Origin: Planctomycetaceae bacterium | GTDB taxonomy: Bacteria; Planctomycetota; Planctomycetia; Pirellulales; Thermoguttaceae | DNA: 44,642 nucleotides | Reading direction: 5' to 3' | Assembly (NCBI GenBank): GCA_031278315.1 | Contig: JAITKS010000231.1 | Location: 1 to 44,642 of the forward strand | Shown: piece after piece, positions 21,888 to 32,167 of the stretch | How the letters are laid out: each line of letters starts with the position of its first letter | How positions within the stretch are numbered: position 1 is the stretch's first letter | The notes under the pieces: model-generated | The model's database searches: none | The model's input: only the letters and a program-made list of their open reading frames with translations | Told to the model about the DNA's origin: nothing | Program-made: the position numbers and the translations under genes

Positions 21888-23039
21888 CTATTTGGAAAAT
21901 CGTCTTCTTAAACCTAGACCTGCAAGTCCAATTCCTATGATCAACATTGTTGCAGGTTCTGGTGTTGTCGGCTCTGGACCGGGATTACCGAAAATTGAGT
22001 CAGTATTCAAATTGATATTGGATGCGAAAGCAATAAGTCCATCGTTACCGTCATAAACAGTACCTCCGTTATATTCCGGTAAAATTGAATCAATCAAAAA
22101 TGCGATATTATTGTTACCATTACTCAATATACCTGCACTAAAAAGAGCAGCTAAATCGATTTCCATATTATACTGTCCGAACAGTTGCGAATTTAACATA
22201 TTGGCGGACAATTGCAGGTACGTGTCGCTAAGTTCTATTCCATTGATATAAATTCCGAGTAATGTTCCAAGTTCAGAAAACCAACCATTGAGGTATTGAT
22301 AAGTTGTCGCGGGGTCATAATTAAAATCTGTAACAAAAGCATAAATACCTGTATTGTGATCACCAATACCGGTTTTAGTTGTGAGTCCATCACTTGTAAA
22401 GGTATCTGTGGCTGCATTATAAAACCAGTTGTGATCTGTACTTTCGTTATTAGCCGCAGCAGAAGACGTTATAATATTTGTTGACTGACTACGCCCCTGT
22501 AACAACATAGCTTGAACGCCGCTTGTATCAACTTGACCTTTCAGAGTTTCCGCAGCTTGACCATAAATATTGCCAAAAAGATTCTTTGAATCGCCATAAT
22601 CGTCACCTGAATTGTGGGCAACTAGTGAATTGCTACCTGAGTGTAAAACCCCTAGCTTGTCACTACGTGTACTCATTTTGTTATTAGCAAGAGTATCAGC
22701 CAAGTAGTCTTTCATAAGAGCCAGTCGATAATCCCAAGTATCTACAGTATCTTTGTCTTTACCGTTAATCCATCTTGTTCTAACATTTCTGCCATCGTTT
22801 GATAACTCGCCTTCTCCGTATGCTTTGTAGTAATAGGCTTCTCTTTCGACATCGGAAAATACAGTTCCCCATGCTCCGATGTTTGTACCTATTTGAATGA
22901 CGTCAGCATTTGTATTACTGATTGTAACGTTTACTGTTACGATTGTTAAAATCGCTAGTAAAGTTGTGAAAATTTTTGTTTTCATTGTTTTTAATTTCCC
23001 TTTCTTCTCGTGTTTGAGAATCAAATTGTTATGTTGCAT
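21888..23039 (-). CDS. PEP-CTERM sorting domain protein
   Basis: signal peptide and C-terminus PEPATMLIIGIGLAGLGLRRRFSK. Confidence 0.85.
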   Translation of the reverse strand: MQHNNLILKHEKKGKLKTMKTKIFTTLLAILTIVTVNVTISNTNADVIQIGTNIGAWGTVFSDVEREAYYYKAYGEGELSNDGRNVRTRWINGKDKDTVDTWDYRLALMKDYLADTLANNKMSTRSDKLGVLHSGSNSLVAHNSGDDYGDSKNLFGNIYGQAAETLKGQVDTSGVQAMLLQGRSQSTNIITSSAAANNESTDHNWFYNAATDTFTSDGLTTKTGIGDHNTGIYAFVTDFNYDPATTYQYLNGWFSELGTLLGIYINGIELSDTYLQLSANMLNSQLFGQYNMEIDLAALFSAGILSNGNNNIAFLIDSILPEYNGGTVYDGNDGLIAFASNINLNTDSIFGNPGPEPTTPEPATMLIIGIGLAGLGLRRRFSK

Positions 23040-23306
23040 TTAGTGCAACCACTGTTTTACTGTTACTGCATATTACAAACTAGCAGTAGTTATATCGCAC
23101 CGTTGCGACATAAAGTATTGTAGCATAATTTATGCCAAAACAACACCTCAGAAATAATATTCTTGTAACTGTCTGTCTTAAAATGTCTTGTATCAAAATA
23201 TTCATCTTGTCCAAAATAATTTTCAAACTAAAATGGCAGAACAATTCCCCCTTTATATGTCTTAATAAAACAATTCTTTGTATCTTTTTAACCAAAGTGT
23301 AGCATA

Positions 23307-23355
23307 TTAGCGGTCAGTGGTTAGTGGTTAGCGGTTAGCGGTTAGTTCGCATGCG
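23307..23355 (+). repeat. GGTTAGY heptad array plus TTCGCATGCG palindrome
   Basis: cggtcagtggttagtggttagcggttagcggttagttcgcatgcg. Confidence 0.8.
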
Positions 23356-23417
23356 TAAATTATTACCGATCACAATTTCGAATCTCACTAAATCACTAAT
23401 CACTCCGCTATTTTTTT

Positions 23418-23452
23418 TATTAACCACAGAGGACACAGAGAACACAGAGAAA
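23418..23452. repeat. dispersed TTAACCACAGAGGACACAGAGAACACAGAG repeat
   Basis: other copies at 10223-10260, 20240-20277, 24878-24906 and 29673-29710. Confidence 0.85.
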
Positions 23453-23520
23453 TCAGATTTTGTAATTTTGGATTTTCGTTACAACAAAGATAACCGAAAT
23501 TTAATGTACAATGAGTATAA

Positions 23521-24687
23521 TTATGTAAATTTTTCTGCGATAGCTGCTAGTTTTAATTTTAATGAATTATCATTTTTTTGCTCATATTCAATTTTTTGTA
23601 TTAGATGCCTTATAGTCGCTTGATCCCTATTGCCAAAGAATTTCGCAATTTGCTTTAACGTTAATCCCGATTCCCTTCTTGCAAAATAAACCGCAATAGC
23701 CCTCGCCATCGCAAGCGTCTTATTGCGTGAACTGCCCCTTATTTCCGCAACCTTATACGAGAAATTCGCTGCAACAATTTTTACAATCTGCTCAATCGGA
23801 ATCCGCCTTTTATCAACACGTCCCTTTAAAAATTGCTTGAAATAACTCGTGTCAATTTTTACGTCATCTATCATCGACTTGCATACCATCCCCGCAATAA
23901 TTCCATAAATTTCCGGAATAGAACTCTGCAACACATTCGCTGCATACACTAACGCTGAATCCGCAATAGATACCCTAAACGCCGACAATAATCTCTCAAT
24001 GAAATATTTTCTTACCGCAATATCCGGTAACATTATCGGTACAGTTGTCCCGCTAATAATTCTGTCAAATAATCGCGGTGCAAATTTTGGTAACGTCCTT
24101 GAAGTCAAAATAACAGGAATATCCGCTGCAATTAAAATATCCAACGTATGCTGAAATTCTTCCAACACAACAACTTTTCCTTCTAACTGCTCAATATCAT
24201 CTACCAACAACATCGTTACATCCCTGAACCGGCGTCGAAAATCATCCGTTGCCTTCAAGTCAATTGCCTCCGCAAAAAAACGTGCGAAATCCGCCGCCTT
24301 GATTAACACATCCCTCTGCCGCTTTACCGCCCCCTTACGGCGTAAATCAAATATACCTTGCAAAAGATGCGTTTTGCCCGTGCCGCCCCGCCCATAAAAA
24401 AGTACCGGTAAATTCTCACGCACCAATAAACCGTCAAATAACATATTAATCACCCGCTCAACCGCATAATTCTCCTCCCCAACCAAAAAACCATTGTCCG
24501 CAACCTGCAACAATAAATTCCCATGACCCGATAACGACGATTTAACCGACTTGACTCCCCGCTGCTTACTCACTCGACCATGCACTTGTTTGTTTATCTT
24601 TTCACTCGTACCGTTATCTTGCCAACTGGAAACATCAAACTCCAGCGGCTTGCCCGAAAGCGGAATTATATGAATCGATTTATCCAT
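23521..24687 (-). CDS. dnaA: DnaA-like replication initiator ATPase, divergent; lacks a recognisable canonical domain I
   Basis: GRGGTGKTHLLQ (Walker A), MLLVDDIEQLEG (Walker B), domain-IV-like TLAMARAIAVYFARRESGLTLKQIAKFFGNRDQATIRHLIQKIE. Confidence 0.75.
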   Translation of the reverse strand: MDKSIHIIPLSGKPLEFDVSSWQDNGTSEKINKQVHGRVSKQRGVKSVKSSLSGHGNLLLQVADNGFLVGEENYAVERVINMLFDGLLVRENLPVLFYGRGGTGKTHLLQGIFDLRRKGAVKRQRDVLIKAADFARFFAEAIDLKATDDFRRRFRDVTMLLVDDIEQLEGKVVVLEEFQHTLDILIAADIPVILTSRTLPKFAPRLFDRIISGTTVPIMLPDIAVRKYFIERLLSAFRVSIADSALVYAANVLQSSIPEIYGIIAGMVCKSMIDDVKIDTSYFKQFLKGRVDKRRIPIEQIVKIVAANFSYKVAEIRGSSRNKTLAMARAIAVYFARRESGLTLKQIAKFFGNRDQATIRHLIQKIEYEQKNDNSLKLKLAAIAEKFT

Positions 24688-24960
24688 ACTACATAATCGA
24701 AATTAGAACCGTAAACTAAACTAGGTTAATATACTTTTCACACTTTAAATTTCGGTATCCGTTTTAAACTAAACCCGCCCTGAAAGGGTAACAGGATTAT
24801 AACCCGCCCCACTCGGGGCGAGTTGAGTTTAAAACAAATACCGAATTTGAAAGTACAATGAGATCATCAAAATCATCTTTCTCTGTGTTCTCTGCGGTTA
24901 ATAAAAAAAATAAAGTTGTCGCATAGTGATTTAATGATTTTGAACTTATAATCCGTAATA

Positions 24961-25000
24961 ATTTCCGCATGCGAACTAACCACTAACCACTAACCGCTAA
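24961..25000 (-). repeat. GCATGC palindrome plus ACTAACC heptads next to the stop codon of the 25010-25669 CDS
   Basis: atttccgcatgcgaactaaccactaaccactaaccgctaa. Confidence 0.85.
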
Positions 25001-25009
25001 TACGCCTCT

Positions 25010-25669
25010 CTACATATTTTTCCACATTTTTATCTCATCTATTACATGTTCCATCACCCTTATTTGATCATTGTCAATATGCTGGAAAAATTTTTGATAT
25101 TTGTAACTGTTCTGCTGACTTCCATTATTCGGAACTCCATTCGGATTAACATAACAACGAAACCTAAATAATTCACCCTGATTTCCCCATTTTTCTAGAC
25201 AATAATACGTTGCTCCTAAATTCTGAAGTTCCGCAACAATTTCTGCAAAATCGCGCTGCCGCTTCAACCGATTCGTATTATCACCCAACATCCGATTCGA
25301 TACAGAATTTTCTTGCGGCTTTAACGGCGTCATCGGTATAAAACGCACAATGTCAGAATCACCTCCAAACGAATTCTGATCCCTCACTCCCCCGCTAGAT
25401 AAAATATCAGCATTGCCCGATAAGGCATCATTCAATAACGGATCCGCATTCAACGGAATCGATGACTTCAACCAAACAGAATCAGAATCATTAGTATCCA
25501 ATTGATCAATCTGAACATAACCACTCGGATCGTTTTTGTCATTTTGCACAACAGAATTAACTTTCTCCTTCCAAAAAATATTCTTCGGAATCATGTTCCA
25601 ACAAACAGCAACCGCCGGTAACAAAATCAAAACTAAAATTAAAACACCGCTTCTAAATACTTGAAACAT
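25010..25669 (-). CDS. hypothetical membrane-anchored protein
   Basis: N-terminal TM segment; complete ORF. Confidence 0.6.
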   Translation of the reverse strand: MFQVFRSGVLILVLILLPAVAVCWNMIPKNIFWKEKVNSVVQNDKNDPSGYVQIDQLDTNDSDSVWLKSSIPLNADPLLNDALSGNADILSSGGVRDQNSFGGDSDIVRFIPMTPLKPQENSVSNRMLGDNTNRLKRQRDFAEIVAELQNLGATYYCLEKWGNQGELFRFRCYVNPNGVPNNGSQQNSYKYQKFFQHIDNDQIRVMEHVIDEIKMWKNM

Positions 25670-25676
25670 TTTTAAT

Positions 25677-25720
25677 TAGTGGTTAGTGGTCAGTGGTTAG
25701 TGGTTAGTTCGCATGCGGAA
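25677..25720 (+). repeat. GGTTAGT heptad array plus TTCGCATGCGGAA palindrome, inverted relative to 24961-25000
   Basis: tagtggttagtggtcagtggttagtggttagttcgcatgcgg. Confidence 0.85.
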
Positions 25721-26058
25721 ATTCGTACGGATCATAAACCTAAATCACTAAAGTTAATAAAGTGTCGTCCCTGCGGGACTTGGATAAGTTATTGCGTTTG
25801 TCCGTAAGCTGAAGCATACGGTTAATAAAGTGTCGTCCCTGCGGGACTTGTTGATTGATTGTTCGCTCTGTCGTAACTCAACTTCTGTCGTAACTCAAAA
25901 AAATTGAAACAAAAATTCCACGATATAAATTACTATTCTATTCTTTTTGCTTTAATTTTTTTAACACGAAAAACACGAAAATACACGAAAAAAGGTTTTT
26001 TAGATCATTTTCGTGCGTTTCGTGTTTACTATAACAGACATTTTTCAATGATATTTTT

Positions 26059-28272
26059 TTAATTTTTTGAAATTGCATTTTCTTCGATTAATATTGCGGC
26101 GGCATTTTTTAGAAATTCATGCGCTTTCAACTCTCTTTCGATTGCAATTTTTGTATCAATATTTAACGTCATTTCTACCTCCCATATCCCCGAACTGTCC
26201 GGAACAAGACGCCAATGCGGCTGCAACGCTGCCGATTGATGCACTAACTCAAATCCTGCTTCCGATTGACTTACCGTTTCAATTGGAAACGCATAAAAAT
26301 CAGTCGGACGATTCACATTCAAAATTACATCTAATCCAAGCCAATCGTCATACAAACCGATCTCACTCCAATTTTGAATATCTAAATTAGAACTTAAATT
26401 TCCAATATTTTTACCATTACTTACACTTTTTCCGCTATGATAAAATCTGTTATCAATCCCCCCTGGCATACCTGCAAAATTTAATTCTACTGCAAAATGT
26501 ATTCTATAATCTTTCGGTAAATTACTAAGCCGATATGCAATTTCAACAATACTGCTGCCTGCATTCAACGTTACCGCTTTGTCAATCCGAATCAGAGTCC
26601 CATAAGCATAAGCTTCACGAGAGAGCAAAACTTGAAACCGTCCGGCTTTTTTGCGGACAACTGCGTCATATTCTTCCTGCACAAAATTACCATGCTGCCC
26701 AACCCGTGAATGACAAACTGAATCGAAATCAGTATCATAATCATAAAATAAATCGATCATACTTTTTCGCGGATACCAATCATATTGCAATCGCCTTGCT
26801 AGACCCTCTTGCTTGAAAATTATTCTTTGACCCGTGTTATCAGCAGCGTCGAAATTATGCCGCTGAATAATTTTCTGATGATACGCCTCAGGACGGCGCG
26901 TAATAGTCGCAAGCAAATTATGTGCAATCGATTTTATGTCAAACTCGTAAATCGTGCCGCCTAAATACGGAGCTAAAAATAAATTTATTTTGTCATTCGT
27001 TAAACGCACTTCGTTTTTTCCGTCGAAATTGAAATCCGCAATTTGAGATTCAACCCATTCGCCGGTTCGTTCCGTTGCGGCATCAATTAAATTGTCCGCT
27101 TTAATCAATTCAGCATAAACGGCATTACGCAAATGCGGTAAATAAATACCGCCGAAAGCACCATGCCAATACCCGCAATTACATTGACTACGATACAGAG
27201 ATTCACGAGCTAAATCAATTTCCGCACCGCCCCAACCTTCCTCTATCGACTTTTTCAAACGCGTACTAACACTCATCATACGGCAATACATCTCATCCGA
27301 TTCAGGATAACGTACTTTGAAATTCCGCCAAAATCCGCCTCCCAAAAATTGACGTATTATCTGCCATCTTTCATCGTGTTCCATGTCAATCCGCAATTGT
27401 TCCAGCTCTATTTGCTGCTCGGGTTTGAGTACCCATTCAGTCATCTCACGATAACTCCCGTCATGAATATAAATTTTTCCAAGAGGCGGGATAGAATCCA
27501 TGACTTCAGACGGAGTCGTAGTAACAATCCAATCGCTGTTTTCGGAAAGTGCGTCGAAAAACTTGTACAGCCATTTGTCCTCATATACGTGCCGATGCGT
27601 TTGCGGCCAACTGCCGAATTTCTCACCGTCGTCGCCATGTACAATTACAGGAAATTGATCTTTGTCCGCAGTCTCCATTAGATACGAAATTACGTCTTCG
27701 ATCCGCCCGAAAGGAATTAAATACCGCAACCGCTCACTGCCGGGAAATACGTTTATTGTTTTTCCGTCGTCTTCGGTTAAATAGTGCCGGTAAAGAGCTG
27801 TTTCTTTAACTCCGGCATATTTCAAATGTGTGTCATCAAGAATTGTGTAACGCATACCGGCGTCAACAAGATCACGAACATAACTTTGTTCCCAAACGCG
27901 TTCAGGAATCCATAGTCCGGCTATTTTTGCGCCTAAACGTTTTTGCAACCAGTCTGAGTACATCTCAATTTGACCAATTCGATCACGTGAAGGCAGCATC
28001 GAAAGAATCGGCTCAAAGAATGGACCGCCGATAATTTCAACTCGATGTTCCCGCACAAGATCGGCAACACGGTCGAGATAGTCAGGATGATTTTCCGCAA
28101 GCCATTCAATAAGCGAACCGCTCGTATGTAAAGCGAGTTTAAGTTTAGGGAAACTTTCAAAAAGCTCAAGAAAAGGCTGGTAACTATCTTGATACGTCTG
28201 CTCGATTATATGACCAAAGTTACCAATAGGTTGATGATTATGAATAGCAAATATAAAACGGATTGGTTTCAT
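26059..28272 (-). CDS. glycoside hydrolase family 57 protein (alpha-amylase/4-alpha-glucanotransferase type)
   Basis: FIFAIHNHQPIGNFGHIIEQTY, GLWIPERVWEQS, VIVHGDDGEKFGSWP, QCNCGYWHGAFGGIYLPHLR. Confidence 0.93.
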   Translation of the reverse strand: MKPIRFIFAIHNHQPIGNFGHIIEQTYQDSYQPFLELFESFPKLKLALHTSGSLIEWLAENHPDYLDRVADLVREHRVEIIGGPFFEPILSMLPSRDRIGQIEMYSDWLQKRLGAKIAGLWIPERVWEQSYVRDLVDAGMRYTILDDTHLKYAGVKETALYRHYLTEDDGKTINVFPGSERLRYLIPFGRIEDVISYLMETADKDQFPVIVHGDDGEKFGSWPQTHRHVYEDKWLYKFFDALSENSDWIVTTTPSEVMDSIPPLGKIYIHDGSYREMTEWVLKPEQQIELEQLRIDMEHDERWQIIRQFLGGGFWRNFKVRYPESDEMYCRMMSVSTRLKKSIEEGWGGAEIDLARESLYRSQCNCGYWHGAFGGIYLPHLRNAVYAELIKADNLIDAATERTGEWVESQIADFNFDGKNEVRLTNDKINLFLAPYLGGTIYEFDIKSIAHNLLATITRRPEAYHQKIIQRHNFDAADNTGQRIIFKQEGLARRLQYDWYPRKSMIDLFYDYDTDFDSVCHSRVGQHGNFVQEEYDAVVRKKAGRFQVLLSREAYAYGTLIRIDKAVTLNAGSSIVEIAYRLSNLPKDYRIHFAVELNFAGMPGGIDNRFYHSGKSVSNGKNIGNLSSNLDIQNWSEIGLYDDWLGLDVILNVNRPTDFYAFPIETVSQSEAGFELVHQSAALQPHWRLVPDSSGIWEVEMTLNIDTKIAIERELKAHEFLKNAAAILIEENAISKN

Positions 28273-28659
28273 GTTTTTGTTTTTTATTTTCTAGCCGAGT
28301 AGGGGGTTAAAATTAAATTCCGGTAATATATCAATCGAATTTTTATAAAATTCCAACATACAATTAACATATTTTGCGAAATCAAAACGATCATGTCTTT
28401 TTTTACCGTGAAACAAAATTGTCTCTGTAAATCGGCTGATTTTGACGATTACATCAATTTTAACGGCAAATAATTTATAAAATTTCAAATAGAATCGTGA
28501 AGCTCCTTTAGTAAACTAAAATATACGGCTAATAAAGTGCTGCCCCCAGCGGGACTTGTTGATTGTTAGCTCTGTCATAACTCAAAAAATAATACCGAAT
28601 TTTAAAGAACAAAGAGTATATTATGAATTTAGTGATTCGAATTTATGATCCGTAATAAT

Positions 28660-28703
28660 TTCCGCATGCGAACTAACCACTAACCACTGACCGCTAACCG
28701 TTA
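28660..28703 (-). repeat. GCATGC palindrome plus heptad array reaching into the stop codon of the next CDS
   Basis: tttccgcatgcgaactaaccactaaccactgaccgctaaccgtta. Confidence 0.8.
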
Positions 28704-29441
28704 ATTTGAATCTATTTTCCAAATATCGTTTATCCATTTTGCGGGTTTTACGGCTCTTAAACCGTATTTTCCGATCCATCCGTTTACTACAGAATCGGGA
28801 TTCGGATTGCCGTGAAAAATTACGATTTTACAGTTTTTCGGTTTTCGCGGCGGGACAAAATAACATATCGGAAACGGTTGTAAACAATGTCTCTTAAAGC
28901 TACGGCACCAATCCGAGTCCCAATATTTAAGGATACCCTTCTGATTAATCGAATGAGATAAATACGCTTGTTCATTTCGATATGTCTTTCGTATCTGTTC
29001 TCCGTTGGTTAAGAAATTATCTAAAATGTCTTGATGTGCACCGATTTTAAATCTAAATACAGACGAATTACCAATTACTTTGTCTTTAAATCCCCATTCA
29101 CGTATGATCAAAAATTCACCCGGACAATCAAAAAAAGGCTGAATATTATCAAGTATTAAGACATCTAAATCTAAAAATAATCCGATACCTTTTATATCGC
29201 TGCCTAGTTGATTTCCGATAATTGTCAATTTCCGCCAACCGCGCTCGGGTAATGTTTTATCAAGATACATATCAGGCAGCGGGCGGATTTCGACACTCGA
29301 ATCTATACCAACATTATTATCGGTAAAGCAAATAAATCTATAAGGTTCGGATAAATTACAACGCACCGTACGTGCAAGATTATTTACATAACTGCTGGAA
29401 AATTTCGTTCCCCATTTCATACAAATTATATTTCTGTCCAT
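28701..29441 (-). CDS. glycosyltransferase-like protein (nucleotide-diphospho-sugar transferase fold)
   Basis: YRFICFTDNN, GIGLFLDLDVLILDNIQPFF (DxD-like), IIREWGFKDKVIGNSSVFRF. Confidence 0.7.
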   Translation of the reverse strand: MDRNIICMKWGTKFSSSYVNNLARTVRCNLSEPYRFICFTDNNVGIDSSVEIRPLPDMYLDKTLPERGWRKLTIIGNQLGSDIKGIGLFLDLDVLILDNIQPFFDCPGEFLIIREWGFKDKVIGNSSVFRFKIGAHQDILDNFLTNGEQIRKTYRNEQAYLSHSINQKGILKYWDSDWCRSFKRHCLQPFPICYFVPPRKPKNCKIVIFHGNPNPDSVVNGWIGKYGLRAVKPAKWINDIWKIDSN

Positions 29442-29529
29442 AACATAATTATTGTTACAAAAATTGAATAGCTTTCGATATATTTACCTTTTACATTTTG
29501 TAATATATCAGTGAAATAATTTATTGTTG

Positions 29530-29610
29530 CTGGGATCGCGGTCGTCTCGACCGCATCTTTAGGCGTTTTTTGTACAAAAAAGATGCAGGCGGGACGCCTG
29601 CGCTCCCGAC
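29530..29610 (+). repeat. nested-hairpin GC-rich element (copy 2, short form)
   Basis: gggatcgcggtcgtctcgaccgcatctttaggcgttttttgtacaaaaaagatgcaggcgggacgcctgcgctccc. Confidence 0.8.
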
Positions 29611-29809
29611 TAAAATATTTTTTAGTAATTCACTTAAATTTAAAATCTAAAATCTAAAATTACAAAATCCGATTTCTCTGTGTTCTCTGTGTTCTCTGTG
29701 GTTAATAAAAAAAATATTCCACTGACTATATTACTAAAAAACGAATTTTAAAGTGTAATTGGTATTATTACCAATTAAAAATTAAAGCAAGAACGATTAT
29801 TATTAACTT

Positions 29810-31072
29810 TTATCTTATCGGATAATTTAACCATACATTGGGATCGGCTTCGTATTTTTTTAGTTCGCTTTCATTTTTTGGCGGAATTAATGGTCGAACA
29901 ATTCTAAAGCCTGTAAAAGGAGCATCCGTTGTCCACCATATACTTTGCGGAATAATTGGGTCTTGCCTTTTCCATTCGGTAACAGAAAATAATCTTGCGG
30001 CAGAACGTAATTTATTTGTATCGTCATCTTCGCAATTTCCGCCGCGTAAAACTTGTCCCAAACCAGTCTGAATCGGAACACTTACAGGATCACTCGAATT
30101 CGACTCGCGATTTGAATACGTGTTTATATCATATTGTTCTAAAACCCATTCTGACAAATTTCCGTGCATATCATACAATCCCCATGCATTCGGTTTCTTT
30201 TGCATCACTCTCTTTGATGTTCCGTCACTGTTGTCAAAATACCATGCGTAATCGCCGATGTTCTTATCGGAATCGCCAAAAGAAAATGCCGTTGCCGTAC
30301 CTGCTCTACAGGCATATTCCCATTCGGCTTCAGTTGGTAAACGATAAAATCGTCCGGTTTGAATTGTTAGCCATTTACAATAAACTTGCGCCATGTACAA
30401 AGTCATTCCGCTTGCAGGATAACCATTTTTTGCGAAATTATCGTAACTGATCGCACTTATAGTATGAGGCGGCGTCGGTGAAGCCATCGCATCTGCTAAC
30501 AATTCACGTTCCGTCCGTTCATTTTGTTTCTTCCGTTTCTCCCTCAATATTTGTAACGCAAACAGACTAAATTCCTGCCACGTTACTTCATGCTCTTCCA
30601 TCCAAAACGGTTTAATTTCAATTTCGTGCTGCGGCGATTCATCTTGATTATGACCCGCCTCCGTTTCCGGACTGCCCATTGTAAATTTACCGCCGGGAAT
30701 CGGTAACATCTTAAAAGAAATCGACGTTCCGCTAATCGTTTCAATATACGGTTTCATCTCTTCAGCCGTAGCCGCCGACGAATCTGGAACCGGAACAGGT
30801 GACTCCAAAAACTCTAATGTCGATTTGAAAAATGGATTATTTCGCAATAAAACTGTTTTATTCGTATCCGTAACTTCCTTGCCCGTTGTGTCAGATTGAT
30901 TCTGATTTTTCGTTACAATAATTTTTGGTGAATCTACAGAAATCGAATCAGCCGAATTACTGCCGCCCCGAAAATCACAACCTAAAATACAAAAAAACAA
31001 AATCAATATCACACAAACTTGTTTAAACATTTTTATTTTCATTTTCATTCTTATTTTCATTCTTATTTTCAT
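29810..31072 (-). CDS. SUMF1/formylglycine-generating-enzyme-like lipoprotein
   Basis: lipobox-like CILGC; MLPIPGGKFTMGSPETEAGHNQDESPQHEIEIKPFWMEEHEVT, RLPTEAEWEYACRAGT, LRGGN. Confidence 0.92.
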   Translation of the reverse strand: MKIRMKIRMKMKIKMFKQVCVILILFFCILGCDFRGGSNSADSISVDSPKIIVTKNQNQSDTTGKEVTDTNKTVLLRNNPFFKSTLEFLESPVPVPDSSAATAEEMKPYIETISGTSISFKMLPIPGGKFTMGSPETEAGHNQDESPQHEIEIKPFWMEEHEVTWQEFSLFALQILREKRKKQNERTERELLADAMASPTPPHTISAISYDNFAKNGYPASGMTLYMAQVYCKWLTIQTGRFYRLPTEAEWEYACRAGTATAFSFGDSDKNIGDYAWYFDNSDGTSKRVMQKKPNAWGLYDMHGNLSEWVLEQYDINTYSNRESNSSDPVSVPIQTGLGQVLRGGNCEDDDTNKLRSAARLFSVTEWKRQDPIIPQSIWWTTDAPFTGFRIVRPLIPPKNESELKKYEADPNVWLNYPIR

Positions 31073-31244
31073 TCTTATTTTTATTATTTGTAAAATTGCT
31101 CTTACTTTAATTTTTCAGTTCGAGTTGTTTACTTACTTATCGAAAATCCGGTTTGACAAAATACTCTCTTGTATCCCCTGATCACCAGTATCACCGAAAT
31201 TAATGTTACGATAAATATATTTGACAAATTCTTTCTATACATAT

Positions 31245-32036
31245 CTATCCTGTTGCAATCACGGCTAACTTTAAATTGTTTACATTTTTATTCGCCCGCT
31301 TGACATCTATTCTAACACCAAAAAATTGCTTGCCCGTTATTGTTAGTTTCGCATCTTCAACATCAACTAAATAAGCGTCAACCGTCGGCAAACGCTCGAA
31401 AACAGGATAAAACGGAACATGAATACTCACCGTTAATTGATTTTCATCAAACTCAACCCGAAAATAACCTTCAAATTTGTCTTCGCCTAATTCAGTCTTA
31501 TGACGAATTATGTGTTGCGTTTTACCAATCTGCCAAATAGAACTCGATAAATTATCAAATTCATCTATCGCTGAATTTTCATTTGCTTGTTCAATATCAA
31601 TATCGATATTACTAACTCTATTTTCAAATACTTCATTCGGCTTGTTGACAATACTTTCTGCTGATTGCTGATAATTTTTGTCAGATTGATTTCTCTCGAT
31701 AAATAATTTTCGTAACCAAAAGTTCCACACAATTTCCGTTACAATAATTATCAATACGTATATCAGAAAAGCATCTGCCTGAAGTTGTACACCAAATCCA
31801 ATTGCAGATAACCAATTACGTCCGCCAAAACTTAAACACGTATCATTAGGTTTCAACAAATGCAAGAAAAGAAAAATAATCGCAACCCAACATCCCATCA
31901 TCGATGCAATACAATAATCGTTACTTCCTACACCCGCCCAAAACCGATTCAATACCGCAAGACACGAAGCCAACCAAAATATAAATTGACCAGTCCAAAA
32001 CAAACCTGTACTAATATTCTTGATTGAAAAAAACAT
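31245..32036 (-). CDS. hypothetical membrane protein
   Basis: N-terminal hydrophobic helices, soluble C-terminus. Confidence 0.55.
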   Translation of the reverse strand: MFFSIKNISTGLFWTGQFIFWLASCLAVLNRFWAGVGSNDYCIASMMGCWVAIIFLFLHLLKPNDTCLSFGGRNWLSAIGFGVQLQADAFLIYVLIIIVTEIVWNFWLRKLFIERNQSDKNYQQSAESIVNKPNEVFENRVSNIDIDIEQANENSAIDEFDNLSSSIWQIGKTQHIIRHKTELGEDKFEGYFRVEFDENQLTVSIHVPFYPVFERLPTVDAYLVDVEDAKLTITGKQFFGVRIDVKRANKNVNNLKLAVIATG

Positions 32037-32098
32037 CTTAAACTGCTCTTACTTGAGTTTCCAGTCTTAACCGCCTGCTGCCTTCCAATAGGAAAAAT

Positions 32099-32122
32099 AG
32101 AGACACAAAGCATTGAGTCTCT
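32099..32122. repeat. AGAGACACAAAGCATTGAGTCTCT hairpin
   Basis: near-palindrome; family member. Confidence 0.7.
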
Positions 32123-32167
32123 ACAAAATTTTTTTTGTAATACCAATTACATTTTAAAATTCGTTTT

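Noticed and set aside
29995-30450. 151-aa ORF antisense to the SUMF1 gene
   Set aside because: Shadow ORF opposite a strongly supported CDS.
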